Below, one piece after another: positions 1-10,902 of a DNA stretch of 64,000 nt. Numbering within the stretch: the stretch's first letter is position 1; each line of letters opens with the position of its first letter. This stretch comes from Bos javanicus (lineage: Eukaryota > Chordata > Mammalia > Artiodactyla > Bovidae). Location of the stretch: contig NC_083880.1 of assembly GCF_032452875.1 (NCBI RefSeq), positions 60,710,829 to 60,774,828 on the forward strand, in the 5' to 3' direction. The notes beneath the pieces are model-generated. The model searched no databases, was not told the DNA's origin, and saw only the letters and a program-made list of their open reading frames with translations. The position numbers and the translations under genes were made by a program.

Positions 1-17
1 AGACACACACACACACA
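1..17. repeat. (AC)n microsatellite, cut by window edge
   Basis: Short run of AC dinucleotides at the left edge. Its true length is unknown because the window starts inside or next to it. Confidence 0.8.
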
Positions 18-623
18 GCGCGTATTGGAGGTAATCCTATGGATCCACAATGGCACAGAGGTGCGGCTTTAACACTCGTCCATAAATCGCAGGTCTCCAC
101 AACTCTCACCCAAAACGCACGCGGGGAACGGAAAAAGAGTCAAAGACATCGCCCCGCCCTCTCTCCCGCAATTGACAGACAATGAGAAAAGCGCAAGACC
201 AAAAACGAAAGACGGAGAAAGAAGACCGACTGAAGTCGGTGGGGAGAGCCGGCGCCCCCGGAGGGGCGAAGGGGGCGGGCAGAGGCGGGACTCTACAAAG
301 GGGTTGGCCAGAGCGGGGCCCGCCCCGGGGAGGAGGCCGGGGTGGGTGAGAAGACAGCAACCACTGTGGATGGTCCTGGGGGGTGGGGGCAGGGAGGGGC
401 GCGGGGTTCATACGCCTGGGTTAGCTCCTCCCTTGCATCTCACTGTCCCTTTTCTCCAAACACACACGATCACCTGATCCCAGTGGCGTAGGAGCAGGAA
501 GGTGACCTTGACGCTGTCCCCGCGCTCGTCGACCTGGCCCCTCCCTCTCCTTTTAGGGTAGCCGGGAGGCGGACAGGCGGTCTGGGGAAGGGAGGGAGAT
601 GGTGCTGAGGACTCCGGACCTAG

Positions 624-637
624 GTTGCCATAGGAAC
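624..637 (+). promoter_or_regulatory. RFX X-box-like motif
   Basis: GTTGCCATAGGAAC closely fits the imperfect inverted repeat bound by RFX factors (GTNRCC, 0-3 nt, RGYAAC), with only one half-site mismatch. It lies inside the CpG island, where a functional site would be expected. Confidence 0.55.
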
Positions 638-1368
638 CGCCGGGGAGCTGTCCTTAGGCAGGAAGCGGGAGGAGCTCCGGGAAGAGGAGGGGGCTCCTGG
701 GTTCGGGGGATGGAGACTGCGGCCAAGAGGTGAGCGATGACAGGCTCAAGGACCAGAAGATGGATGGAGTCTCTCGCTTATAATGGGGTCTCAGTTCTCC
801 TTCCCAGACCCCCAGACCCTCTCACTCCAGCATCCAATTTCTCTCTGGCCAGAAGGTGCCGGGGAGAGGGTGGTCCGAGGCCCAGGAAAGCAGGCCAACT
901 CCCCCCGCCCCCTAGCGCACACTGTTTCACACCCGACCACAGGTTCCCTGGTCAAGATTAAGCGCATCCTTCTCCCTAGAGGGAAACTGAGGCAGAGAGA
1001 GGTGGGGATGAGTTTTCCGCAGAGAGGTGGGTGGGGTCTTGTCCTGGAGGCCTCCGCCCAGCCTATCGACCCTGAAGGGTCTCGGAGCGTGGGGGCTGGT
1101 GCGGGGTGGCTGATGAGACCTCTGACCCCTGCTCCTTCCCTGGGACCCCACCTCCCAAAGCCCGAGGCACACCAGGGCTGGGGCACCGCTGTTCTGCCCG
1201 AGGAGGGACACGGCCAAACTGGGGGTGCGGCAGGGATGGGGGGCTCTCCGGGTCTTGGGAGGAGGCGGGGCGGGGGTCGGGCCGCGCGTGGAGCGGGGCT
1301 GAGCTCACCTCTTGGTCCGCGGTCTCTGCCGAGCGCGAGCACAAGCAGAGCAGAAGCGGGTTGTGTTG

Positions 1369-1378
1369 GCGCCTGCGC
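1369..1378. promoter_or_regulatory. NRF1-type palindromic site
   Basis: GCGCCTGCGC matches the core NRF1 recognition element common in CpG-island promoters. It lies near the right end of the island, where a minus-strand transcript could start. Confidence 0.45.
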
Positions 1379-1663
1379 CGCAGTCAGGGGGCGGGGGTGA
1401 CACGGGGGTGGCGGGGGCGCCAGCCCGCCCCGAGAGCTGGCTCTGCAGATTTCGGACCCCTGCAGGACTGTGAGCCCCTCTCCCCTTCCAAGAAGTCTCT
1501 TCTCTCTCAGAGACCCCAGACCCCTCGCGTGGACCCCAACACCTCCCTGGACCCGACTCCCTCATGCGGCCCCTCAAACTCCTCCCCTGACTGCTCCATC
1601 AATCTCTCAGCCCTCTGACTGAAGACCCTTGACTCTGCTGAACCTTCATTTCCTCACTTGGAG

Positions 1664-1953
1664 AAAAGGAAATCAACCCTGAATGTTCATTGGAAGGACT
1701 AATGCTGAAGCTGGAGTTCCAATACTTTGGCCACCTGATGTGAAAAGCTGACTCTAGAAAAGAACCTGATGCTGGAAAGATTGAAGGCAGGAGGAGAAGG
1801 GGACAAGAGAGGATGAGGTGTTTGGATGGCATCACCAGCTCGAGGACATGAGTTTGAGCAAACTCCTGGAGATAGTGAAGAACAGGGAAACCTGGCATGC
1901 TGCAGTCCATGGGTCGCAAAGAGTCAGACACCACTGAGCAACTGAACACCAAC
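1664..1953 (+). mobile_element. BovB LINE 3'-end fragment
   Basis: Matches the BovB 3' terminal region in sense orientation, from the 'tgttcattggaaggact' block through 'gcatgctgcagtccatggg' to 'cactgagcaactgaac'. Several indels mark it as an older copy. Bov-A SINEs share this end, so a SINE origin cannot be excluded. Confidence 0.85.
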
Positions 1954-3075
1954 ATTTCTTCACTCCATCCTCGGTTCCCTCTGGGCCTCCATCTCCCTCA
2001 GGGACCCCTCACTCGCTCATCTCCTGGCCACAGCCCCATCCTCTTCACAGGCTCCCTGCTCTCTCTCCCAGCCCCCACCCATGGTTGAGCCCCACCTCTC
2101 TCCCCCTGGGTTCTTACTAAGAAGTCCCCTCCTGCTTGCATCAGAAGCCCCTTGTCTGACTAAAGTCGTCACCCTCTCACTGAGTCCCCCATCTTCTGTC
2201 CATTCTCTCCCTCTGTGAGTCCCTACCCCTTGCTGAGGATGGGCGCCACTTATCTTGAGAAGGGAGCTGGTGTGGGAGAGGAGGTGTTGGGGGAGACAAG
2301 TCCTTTCTCTTCTGGAAGGATCTTCCCTTGCTCTCTCTCCCAGCATACCCCTAGCTCTGTCCTGGGCAGTGTGTGTCTTCCAGCCCATCTCCCTAGAGAG
2401 CCAGCCCTTGCCAGGCAGCCTCATTCCTTGTCATGTGTCCACCCACAGCCTTGGCTTTGTCCCACATTTACTGTATGGTCTTGGCAAAGTCACCACGCCT
2501 CTCCAAGCTTCTTCAGGCACCAATGCACACATGTGCTTTTATGCCCTGAGTGTCCAGTCTGTCTTTCCTTGGGTTGGAAGTGGGGGACACAGGGATGCAT
2601 GAACTCTGCAAAGTGAAGACACTTCCTCTTCACTCATTATTGTATCCCCGAGCCTCACATGGCACTTGGCATTGAACTGGGAGCTCAGTAAACACATACT
2701 GAACACAGACTAATAGTAGCAAATATATGATGCTCCGGGCGTGCAAAGGGCTTCTCTAAGTGCTTTGTGTGCACTACTTACACACTTTTAATTACATGTG
2801 TATGTGTGAGAGAGAGAGAGAGGAAGAGGAATTCCTGGAAGTCAAGACTGAAGGCCTCCCCTGTGACAGGAGATGAAGCTGGAGAGGAAGGCAGACCTGA
2901 GATCCTTCAAGGCCTCACAAGCCAAGGTAAGGAATTTGGCCTTCAACCCAAGAGTAGTAGGGAGCCACGGAAAGGTTGTAGAGGGGAGGGATGTGCTGTG
3001 ATCTGCACTCTGAAAAAATCTGTCTGGCTGCTGATCCCTTGGAAGAACAAGATAGAAAGCTCAAGCATGGGAACA
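1954..3075. other. Intergenic DNA with MIR-like and L2-like remnants
   Basis: Mostly C/T-rich unique sequence without a gene. A MIR-like segment lies near 2640-2760, a short (GA)n run near 2806-2822, and an L2-like stretch near 2920-3035 (the 'agggagccac...ctggctgctg' block). Confidence 0.5.
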
Positions 3076-4660
3076 AGTCAGTCAGTCAGTCAGTTCAGTT
3101 GCTCAGTCGTGTCCGACTCTTTGCAACCCCATGAATCACAGCACGCCAGGCCTCCCTGTCCATCACCAACCCCAGAAGTTCACCCAAACTCATGTGCATC
3201 GAGTCGGTGATGCCATCCAGCCATCTCATCCTCTGTCGTCCCCTTCTCCTCCTGCCCCCAATCCCTCCCAGCATCAGGGTCTTTTCCAATGAGTCAACTC
3301 TTTGCATAAGGTGGCCAAAGTATTGGAGTTTCAGCCTCAGCATCAGTCCTTCCAATGAACACCCAGGACTGGTCTCCTTCAGAATGGACTGGTTGGATCA
3401 CCTTGCAGTCCAAGGGACTCTCAGGAGTCTTCTCCAACACCACAGTTCAAAAGCATCAATTCTTTGGCGCTCAGCTTTCTTCACAGTCCAACTCTCACAT
3501 CCATGCATGACCACTGGAAAAACCATAGCCTTGACTAGATGGACCTTAGTTGGCAAAGTCATGTCTCTGCTTTTTAATATGCTATCTAGGCTGGTCATAT
3601 CCTTCCAAGCAGTAAGCGTCTTTTAATTTCATGGCTGCAGTCACCATCTGCAGTGATTTTGGAGCCCACAAAAATAGTCTGACACTGTTTCCACTGCTTC
3701 CCCATCTATTTCCCATGAAGTGATGGGACCGGATGCCATGATCTTCGTTTTCTGAATGTTGAGCTTTAAGTCAACTTTTTCACTCTCCTCTTTCACTTTC
3801 ATCAAGAGGCTTTTTAGTTCCTCTTCACTTTCTGCCATAAGGGTGGTGTCATCTGCATATCTGAGGTTATTGATATTTCTCCCGGCAATCTTGATTCCAG
3901 CTTGTGCTTCTTCCAGCCCAGCGTTTCTCATGATGTACTCTGCATATAAGTTAAATAAGCAGGGTGACCATATACAGCCTTGATGTACTCTTTTTCCTAT
4001 TTGGAACCAGTCTGTTGTTCCATGTCCAGTTCTAACTGTTGCTTCCTGACCTGCATATAGGTTTCTCAAGAGGCAGGTCAGGTGGTCTGGTATTCCCATC
4101 TCTTTCAGAATTTTCCATAGTTTATTGTGATCCACACAGTCAAAGGCTTTGGCATAGTCAATAAAGCAGAAATAGATGTTTTTCTAGAACTCTCTTGCTT
4201 TTTCGATGATCCAACAGATGTTGGCAATTTGATCTCTGGTTCCTCTGCCTTTTCTAAAACCAGCTTGAACATCTGGAAGTTCACGGTTCACATACTGCTG
4301 AAGACTGGCTTGGAGAATTTTAAGGATTACTTTACTAGTGTGCGAGATGAGTGCAATTGTGTGGTAGTTTGAGCATTCTTTGGCATTGCCTTTCTTTGGG
4401 ATTGGAATGAAAACTGACCTTTTCCAGTCCTGTGGCCACTGCTGAGTTTTCCAAATTTGCTGGCATATTGAGTGCAGCACTTTCACAGCATCATCTTTCA
4501 GGATTTGAAATAGCTCAACGAATTCCATCACCTCCACTAGCTTTGTTTGTAGTGATGCTTCCTAAGGCCCACTTGATTTCACATTCCAGGATATCTGGCT
4601 CTAGGTGAGTGATCACACCATCGTGATTATCTGGGTTGTGAAGATCTTTTTTGTACAGTT
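3076..4660 (-). mobile_element. BovB (RTE) LINE, 5'-truncated copy with decayed reverse transcriptase
   Basis: Read on the minus strand this is the 3' part of BovB. The reverse transcriptase is broken into four frames (about 4184-4537, 3641-4135, 3398-3598 and 3095-3355). The catalytic YADD motif is intact in the 3641-4135 piece, followed by a frame break and the RTE C-terminal region. The element ends at 3076 with the usual BovB 3' tail next to a short CAGT repeat. Stops and frameshifts show it is dead. It supplies an intact reference for the deletion seen in the copy at 50650-52490. Confidence 0.95.
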
Positions 4661-4788
4661 CTTTTATGTACAAAGGAGAACAAAGGAGGCTCCATATTAG
4701 AGATGATGTCTCCTTGCACAGAAATGAATGGATTCAGAGGTGTTAGGGGGTAAAATGAAGTGCTGGAATAGCAAAAGGTTGGAAACAG

Positions 4789-5144
4789 GTCTTCCTTAGT
4801 GGTACAGTGGATAGGAGTCCACTGCCAGTGCAGGGGACACGGGTTCACTCCCTGGCCCAGAAAGATGCCACGTGCCACAGAGCAACTAAGCCTGTGTACC
4901 AGAACTACTGAGCCGGTGCTCTAGAGCCTGTGAGCTGCAAGTACTGAACCCACATGCTGCAATATGAAGCCCGGGTGCCTAGAGCCTGTTCTCTGCCACA
5001 AAAGAAGCCACTGCAATGAGAAGTTTGTGCACCGCAACCAAGAGTAGCCTCCACTCGCCACAACTAGAGAAAGCCCTGGTGCAGCAACGAAGACCCAGCG
5101 CAACCAAAAACAACTAACTAAATAAATAAACTTTAAAAAAAAAA
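4789..5144 (+). mobile_element. CHR-type tRNA-derived SINE, long form
   Basis: Begins with the tRNA-like head (ttccttagtggtacagtgga, then gggttcactccctgg as B-box), continues through the 'agagcaactaagcctgtg' and 'actagagaaagcc' body, and ends in an A-rich tail near 5133-5144. Confidence 0.85.
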
Positions 5145-5147
5145 GAT

Positions 5148-5490
5148 TGGAAATAACCTGCAGCAGTTTTAAAACATGGCTGCAAATTCTTTAGCGCTTC
5201 TCCTACAATGAGGTGGGACATAGGTACCCTCTCTTTGTATCTCAGGTGAGTCGACGACTGTTTCAACCAATAGAACATGGTGGAAGTGATGCTCTGAATT
5301 CCGTGGCCAGGACATGAAAGGACAGGCACTTCCCCTGGAACTCTAGTTTTTGGAGACCTGAGGTACCATGCAAGAAATCTGCTGCCCTGAGGCTACCATG
5401 CTGTGAGAAAGCCAGAATCATATGGAGAGCCCGCAGTAACCACCATCCCACCTGAGCTTGGTCTGTGAGTCATCCCCATTCAAGCATCAG
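5148..5490 (+). mobile_element. Ancient interspersed repeat, family not assigned
   Basis: Contains 'atggctgcaaattcttt', 'caaccaatagaacatggtgg' and 'tgaggctaccatgctgtgag', blocks shared with many old mammalian repeats. The segment at 7648-8030 belongs to the same family. I could not assign it securely to MaLR LTRs or another class. Confidence 0.5.
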
Positions 5491-5724
5491 TCAAGGGAAC
5501 AAAAAAACAGCCAGATGATTCCTGTCCACAGTGGGCTGAATCAGCTTCGGCTCCGATGATGTGAGAGAGGGGATGGATGGGACTGGGGAGTCCATGGGAA
5601 GGGATGAGGTCACATGTATAGGTAGGTGGTTTGGCATTGAGCCAGCAGAATAGGCAGGAGTCAGTGCCCTCTGAGACCCAGGGAAGGAGAGAATGAAGGC
5701 CACGGAGAAGAGGGGCGTGGTGTT

Positions 5725-5975
5725 TGTGAGTTGAACTCTGGAGCCAGACAGAGCCAGTCTTGAATCCCCAGTTCTACCACTCTCTGCTTACGTGACTTCA
5801 ACGCTCTGAGCCTTAGTTTCCCTAACTGAGATAAAATCGAGACGATATTGCCTCTCAAAAGGGTTATAAGAGTGAAAATGAGATGTGTATAGATAACGCT
5901 TAGCAAAGCACCTGGAACAGAATAAGAACTCAAGATATTATGGTCATTACTACTATTTTTATTGTTTGCGGGTGA
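5725..5975 (+). mobile_element. MIR SINE
   Basis: Carries the MIR core order in sense: 'ctctggagccagac', 'ttctaccactctctgc', 'gccttagtttccct', then the 3' 'aagcacctggaacagaataag' block. Confidence 0.8.
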
Positions 5976-7060
5976 GGAGGGAAGGAAGTTGAGTGACAAG
6001 AAACGTGATAAATTGAATGTTCTTTAGGAAAACAAGAGGTGTTATCAATTAAGACACAGAGGGCTTATAGCTCCAGGGTGGAGCATCTGACCGCAGAGAG
6101 AGGAAGGTTTTAGCACCTTCCCTTTGAAGTACCGTTTCCAAGGGTGGTAAAGCAGACACAAAGGCCACATATTTTATGATTCCATCCATATGAAATGCCC
6201 AGGCTCAGAAAATCCGTAGAGACAGAGAGCAGATTAGTGGTTCCTAGGGGCTGGGATAAGGGAGGAATGGGAAGTGACTGCTTGGTGGGCTTCCGTTTGG
6301 GGTGATGAAGATATTCCAGAACTAGACAGTGGTGATGATTGTACAGCATTATGAACAGACCAAATGTTGCTAATGATACATTTCATGTTGTATATATTTT
6401 ACCATTTTTTTTAATGGCAGTAAAGATTTGGGCACTCAGTGATGATAATGATGGTGATGGATACCACGTATTAAGCATTTACTATGTGCCAGGAAATTTT
6501 ACTTCTCAATAACCTTATGAGATAGGAGCTATGATAATTCCTATTTTATAGATGGTAAACCTGGGTGTGGGAAGGTAAGTCCCTTGCCTAAAGTCTGCCA
6601 CAATGTGGCAGAATCTGAATTTGCTCTGATGGTTTTATGGCTGTGATCTGTGGAGACAGCAGTCTGCATGGCTGTGACTTTCTTTGGCTATGTCAGAACT
6701 GGGAGAGAAGAAGGCTGCTGGTACCCCAGCTCCTGGGTTAGGGTTCCTTCGAATGGGTGGGGGCAGAGGAGAGGGTGATGGGGGCTGCAGAGAGAAAGGG
6801 AGAGAGCAGATTCCGTGATGGACCTCACGACAGATCCTGGCTTCATGAAGAAGGCAGCCTAGGAGGGGAGCAGATGGACCTGGAGAAGATGCAAGGATTC
6901 CAGGCTGAAGAGCTCAGTGCAGTCCAAAAATAAGCTGATGGGAAGGAAGGGAGTCCAAGTCAGAATGTGGGACCCTGTAGTCAAAGATTTTAGATGTTAA
7001 AACTTGTAAGAGATGAGAAGGTCCAGGTCAGCCCTATCCAGTAAACTTTTCTGCAAAGAC
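5976..7060. other. Intergenic DNA, little structure
   Basis: No gene or promoter is recognised. A MIR/L2-like segment lies near 6465-6560 ('ttaagcatttactatgtgccagg' type block). The rest is unassigned purine-rich sequence. Confidence 0.5.
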
Positions 7061-7210
7061 AGAAATGTTCTGTATCTGTGCTGCCTGTATCAGAGCTAAC
7101 TGGCTATATTTGGCTATTAAGTATATGAAATGTGGCTAGTGCAACTAAGGAAGCGAATTCCAAATTTTATATCATTTTAGTTACTCTAAAACTTAATTTA
7201 ATTTGTTTTT
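7061..7210. mobile_element. Old DNA-transposon-like repeat fragment
   Basis: The 'tatttggctattaagtatatgaaatgtggctagtgcaac' region resembles the ancient MER-type, probably hAT, repeat also seen at 25255-25960. It is cut off on the right by SINE-derived sequence. Confidence 0.4.
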
Positions 7211-7224
7211 GTTTTTAGGCCACT

Positions 7225-7360
7225 CTGTGAAACTTGGTTCCTTGACCACGGATGGAACCAGGGTCTCCTGCAGTGGAAGTACAGAGTCCCTGGCAGTACA
7301 GAATTCCCTGGCAGTCTAGGGGTTAGGACTCCCTAGACTGCCAGGGAATTCCCTCTAAAT
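7225..7360 (-). mobile_element. CHR SINE fragment rearranged into a perfect hairpin
   Basis: The left part (accacggatggaaccagg, reverse B-box) reads as a minus-strand CHR SINE. Its head should then appear once, but 7301-7321 and 7331-7351 form a perfect 21-bp inverted repeat around a 9-nt loop (gttaggact). Each arm is SINE-head sequence, from gaattccctggcag to its complement, so the head is present in both orientations. Confidence 0.85.
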
Positions 7361-7379
7361 TTAATTTTAAACAGCCACA

Positions 7380-7640
7380 TGTTAGTGGCCACGATATTGG
7401 ACAATCAAGTGTCAGCGGTATAAATCTTGCTGCTAGGGCCTTACGTCCGGCACAACTACTGCTATCTCGGACCCGCATCACCCCTTCCCATCCGCCCTGT
7501 GCTCTTGCTCTACCTCTAGTGGCCTCTTCTCTGCATTGCAGCCACGATGATCCTTTAAACTGTGAGTCAGATTCTCTCATTCCCCTGCTCCAAACCCTCC
7601 AGAGCGTCTCATCTTACTCAGGGTAAAAGGAAAAGACTGG
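7380..7640 (-). mobile_element. L2 LINE fragment
   Basis: Antisense L2 3' region: 'gccacgatgatcctttaaac' followed by 'ccctccagagcgtctcatcttactcagggtaaaag'. Confidence 0.65.
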
Positions 7641-7647
7641 TGGATAA

Positions 7648-8030
7648 AGATGGCCACAAACTCTTTGTCACTTTGCTCCTCCTCATCTGAGCTGGCCCGG
7701 CGTCCACTTTAACCAATAGAATGGGATGAAGGTAATGCTCTGGACCTGGCTTTCAAGAGGATCAGCTTCCTTTTCAACCCCCTTGTGGAATACTCACTTG
7801 TGAAATTCTCCCTCTTGGATCCCAGTCCCGTGCAGAAGAAACCCAAGCCACGTGAAGGAGCCACCTGTCGATGCTGCATTTGATAGCCCCAGCCAAACTT
7901 CCGGCTTACAGCTAGGGCCAACTACTGTATTAGCATCATGTGCGTGAGGCATTTTGGATGTTCCAGGCTTCTTGAGCCCCCAGATGACATCACACGAGCA
8001 GAAGAACCATCCTACTGAAGTCCATAAATG
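7648..8030 (+). mobile_element. Ancient interspersed repeat, same family as 5148-5490
   Basis: Shares 'atggccacaaactctttg', 'aaccaatagaatggg' and the later 'cagatgacatcacacgagcagaagaacc' block. Family not assigned. Confidence 0.5.
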
Positions 8031-8157
8031 CACAGAATCTTGAAAGATAACAAAACAATGTTGTTTTCAGGTATAAGCTGTGCACTAATTTGCTTATGCA
8101 GTGATAGATACTGCAAACCAGTCCTTACTGTGGCCTCTAATTGCCCTCCCCAACCTT

Positions 8158-8750
8158 TTTTGAGCTCCAAAATCACTGCAGATGGTGACTGCAGCCATGA
8201 AATTAAAAGATGCTTGCTCCCTGGAAGAAAAGCTATGACCAACCTAGACAGCATATTAAAAAGTAGAGACATTACTTTGCCAACAAAGGTCCATCTAGTC
8301 AAAGCTATAGTTTTTCCAGTGGTCATGTGTGGATATGAGAGTTGGACTGTAAAGAAAGCTGAGTGCTGAAGAATTGATGCTTTGGAACTGTGGTGTTGGA
8401 GAAGACTCTTGAGAGTCCTTTGGACTGCAAGGAGATCCAACCAGTCCATCCTAAAGGAAATTAGTCCTGAATATTCATTGGAAGGACTGATGTTGAAGCT
8501 GAAACTCTAATACTTTGGCCACCTGATGCGAAGAACTGACTCATTGGAAAGGACCCTGATGCTGGGAAAGATTGAGGGCAGGAGAAGGGGATGACAGAGG
8601 ATGAGATGGTTGGATGGCATCACCGACTCAATGGACATGGGTTTGGGTGGAGTCCGGGAGTTGGTGATGGACAGGGAGGCCTGGCATGCTGCAGTTCATG
8701 GGGTTGCAAAGGGTCGGACACAGATGAGTGACTGAACTGAACTGAACCCC
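8158..8750 (+). mobile_element. BovB LINE 3'-end fragment
   Basis: About 590 bp of the BovB 3' end in sense, from 'ccaaaatcactgcagatgg' to the terminal repeat of gaact. It carries no reverse transcriptase core, so it is a short truncated copy. Confidence 0.92.
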
Positions 8751-8754
8751 AACC

Positions 8755-8980
8755 TTACTTCCGTCTTTGATCTCATCTCTTCCATTCCCTCACTCACTGG
8801 GCTCCAGCCACACTGGCCTCCTTGTTCTTCCTTGAATGAACCCAGCACCCTGGGCAAACTCCTACCTCAAGGCTTCAGAGACTTTGCACCTGTTTGCTTC
8901 TGTGTCTTTCTTTCTTTCTTTTCTCTACCTATCTGCATAGCTAGTTTCTGGCTTTATTCAGAGCTCTGCTCATATGTAAT
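8755..8980 (-). mobile_element. L2 LINE fragment
   Basis: Antisense L2 block: 'tgggctccagccacactggcctccttgttcttcc' and 'agactttgcacctgt'. A short CTTT run at 8906-8920 lies inside it. Confidence 0.65.
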
Positions 8981-9124
8981 CTTATCAAAGAGGTTTTATT
9001 GCATCACTGTGATAGAAACATACACTACTCACCAAACTTCCACATGCTTCACCCTTGAGGTTAGACAAAGCAATGGGATTTGTTCTGGCCAGTGAGCTAC
9101 GAACAGAATGATGCATGTCACTTC

Positions 9125-9500
9125 TGGGCCAAAGCATTTGTCTGGTTGTTATTAATATAACAAACCAACTCAAAACTTAGTAACTTAAAACAGCAACGAT
9201 CGTTATTTTGCTCCCAAATCTGCAACTGGCAGGTCTCAGTGGGAAGGTTTGAGCCTGCTCCACTTAGCATCAGCTGTGGTGGCTTGACTGGGGCCTGAGA
9301 AGAGCCAGTTCCAAGATGGCTTGCTGACATGGCCGGCAAGTAGTTGGTAAAGGCTGTCAAGTGCGAGCTCAGCTGGGGCTGAGGGCCAGAGGCCTCAGTT
9401 TTTCTCCATGCAGGACTCTCCACAGTTTCTCGAGCTTCCTCACAGCCTGGTGACTGGATCCCCAAAATGAGAATTCCAGGAAAGGAGAGGTGAAAGTTGC
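9125..9500. mobile_element. Ancient repeat, possibly DNA-transposon derived
   Basis: The 'taacaaaccaactcaaaac...acttaaaacagcaacgatcg' start and 'tccatgcaggactctccac' middle resemble an old mammalian MER-type repeat. Not assigned further. Confidence 0.4.
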
Positions 9501-9504
9501 AAGT

Positions 9505-9575
9505 TCAAGACTAGAGTCTATGGGGTCGCACAAAGTCGGACACGGCTGAAGTGACTTAGCAGCAGCAGCAGCAGA
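9505..9575 (+). mobile_element. Bov-A SINE 3'-end fragment
   Basis: Ends with 'ggggtcgcacaaagtcggac', 'ctgaagtgacttag' and a short (CAG)n, the usual Bov-A2 3' terminus. Confidence 0.8.
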
Positions 9576-9859
9576 GTCTAGAAAGTGGCTCGGTGTCACT
9601 TCAACTCTAGTCTGTTGGTCACAGAGGCCAGATTCAAGAGGAAACACTCAGCAGGAGAAATGTTAAATTATGCGGGGGCTGTGTAACTTCTCATAGCAAA
9701 TCTTCCACTGACTCAAAAAGGCTTTTTTTCATTCTGAGTTTGTATCCAGGTCTCCAAAGAGATTCCTTGGTCTCAGACTTTTTTTGAGGAGAAAAAGCAG
9801 CACTTGAGATTCATTTAGTTAACAGGAAACCCCAAAAACAACCGAGGGTGAGAAACTGG

Positions 9860-9916
9860 GTTGCTAAGAAACCTCTGAGGATGGGGGAGAGGGTTGGCGT
9901 CCATTGCTAGGCAACC
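9860..9916. promoter_or_regulatory. Pair of RFX X-box-like motifs
   Basis: GTTGCTAAGAAAC at 9860-9872 and CATTGCTAGGCAACC at 9902-9916. The latter reads GGTTGCCTAGCAATG on the minus strand. The second is a good X-box, with a perfect GTTGCC half-site and an AGCAA half-site. No CpG island or known promoter is adjacent. Confidence 0.4.
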
Positions 9917-9959
9917 TGGAAGAAGTTAGACATGCAGGTTTCATAGGTTCCTGGAATGC

Positions 9960-10290
9960 CAGGCTGGACATTCTAAAGACATCTGGTCCGACCACCTAAC
10001 TGTACAGATGGGGAAACTAAGGCCTCAGACGGCAAGGTGATTAGCCCAAAGTCCCTCCAATTTCTCAAGAAAAGTAAAGACAGATGGCATGGGAGGGCGT
10101 TGTCACTGGATAGAGCTGGTAGCTGAAAATGAAGTCTATAAATCGGTAAAGACGTCAACCACAAACAGCCTTGAAGGCCAGGCCAAGAAATCTAGACTTT
10201 ATCCTGTAGGTGATAGGGAGCCACCACAAAGTTTTCAACAGTGGTCAGCTTTGTGTGTTCAGAAGATCCTTGGGATGCAATCTGGAGACC
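9960..10290. mobile_element. Probable MIR/L2 remnant
   Basis: 'acagatggggaaactaaggcctcag' is the MIR 3' signature. It is followed by an L2-like 'tagacttt...gggagccacca' stretch. Boundaries are uncertain. Confidence 0.45.
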
Positions 10291-10410
10291 CGGGATAAAG
10301 TCTAAATGCCTTCAGGGCATTTGCTATTGACGCTATTGCCAGTCTATCTCCTTTCTCCCACCATTCCCTCTAGCCACAACCAACTTCCTTCCATGTCAGC
10401 CTCTCTCTTT

Positions 10411-10682
10411 AAAAAAAAAAAAAATTATTTATTTTTAGCTGTGCTGGGTCTTTGTTGTTGTGCCAGAGCTTTCTCTAGTTGCCTCGAGTGGAGATTGCTC
10501 TCTAGTTGCGGCGTGCAGGCTTCTCATTGTGGTGGCTTCTCTTGTTGCAGAATGTGGGCTCCAGGGTGCTTGGGCTTAGTTGCCCCTCAGCATGTGAGAT
10601 CTTCCTGGATCAGAGATCTAACCGGTATCCCTCTGCATTGGGAGGTGGATTCTTCACCACTGAACCACCAGGGAAGTCCTGT
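10411..10682 (-). mobile_element. CHR-type SINE
   Basis: Starts with the complement of the A tail (a poly-A/T-rich edge at 10411), then 'agctgtgctgggtctttgttg', and ends with the head complement 'ccaccagggaagtcctg'. Confidence 0.88.
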
Positions 10683-10902
10683 ATCAGCCAAGTCCTATAT
10701 CTTGCCAAGTCTTCCCTCTTGAACTTACTGGTGTCCGGAAAGCTTTTTCCTTCCCCTGCATCTGCCTCATCCTACTCTTCTGATTTTAACCGGTGCATAA
10801 CAAACTGTCCCCAAAATTAAATAGTGCAAATATTAATAGCTGCCGTTTCATTTTGCTCATGGGCTCTGTGGTTCAGGAATTCAGACAACGCAAGAAAGGG
10901 TG

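Larger units (their letters stand above)
18..1480. promoter_or_regulatory. CpG island, probable NRSN2 / NRSN2-antisense promoter region
   Basis: The stretch is GC- and CpG-rich with many GC boxes, for example GGGGCGGGC near 272 and GGAGGCGGGGC near 1260, and has no interspersed repeats. In the human order C20orf96-ZCCHC3-SOX12-NRSN2, the gene after SOX12 is NRSN2. Its 5' end would lie here on the minus strand, about 17 kb from SOX12. I see no exon that encodes neurensin, so the assignment rests on synteny alone. The open frames inside the island look like the random long frames typical of GC-rich DNA. An antisense transcript starting in the same island is an alternative. Confidence 0.55.

Noticed and set aside
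783..1618. Several overlapping frames of 90-205 codons on both strands in the left CpG island
   Set aside because: Composition-driven open frames in GC-rich DNA; no recognised domain, and synteny predicts only a non-coding first exon here.
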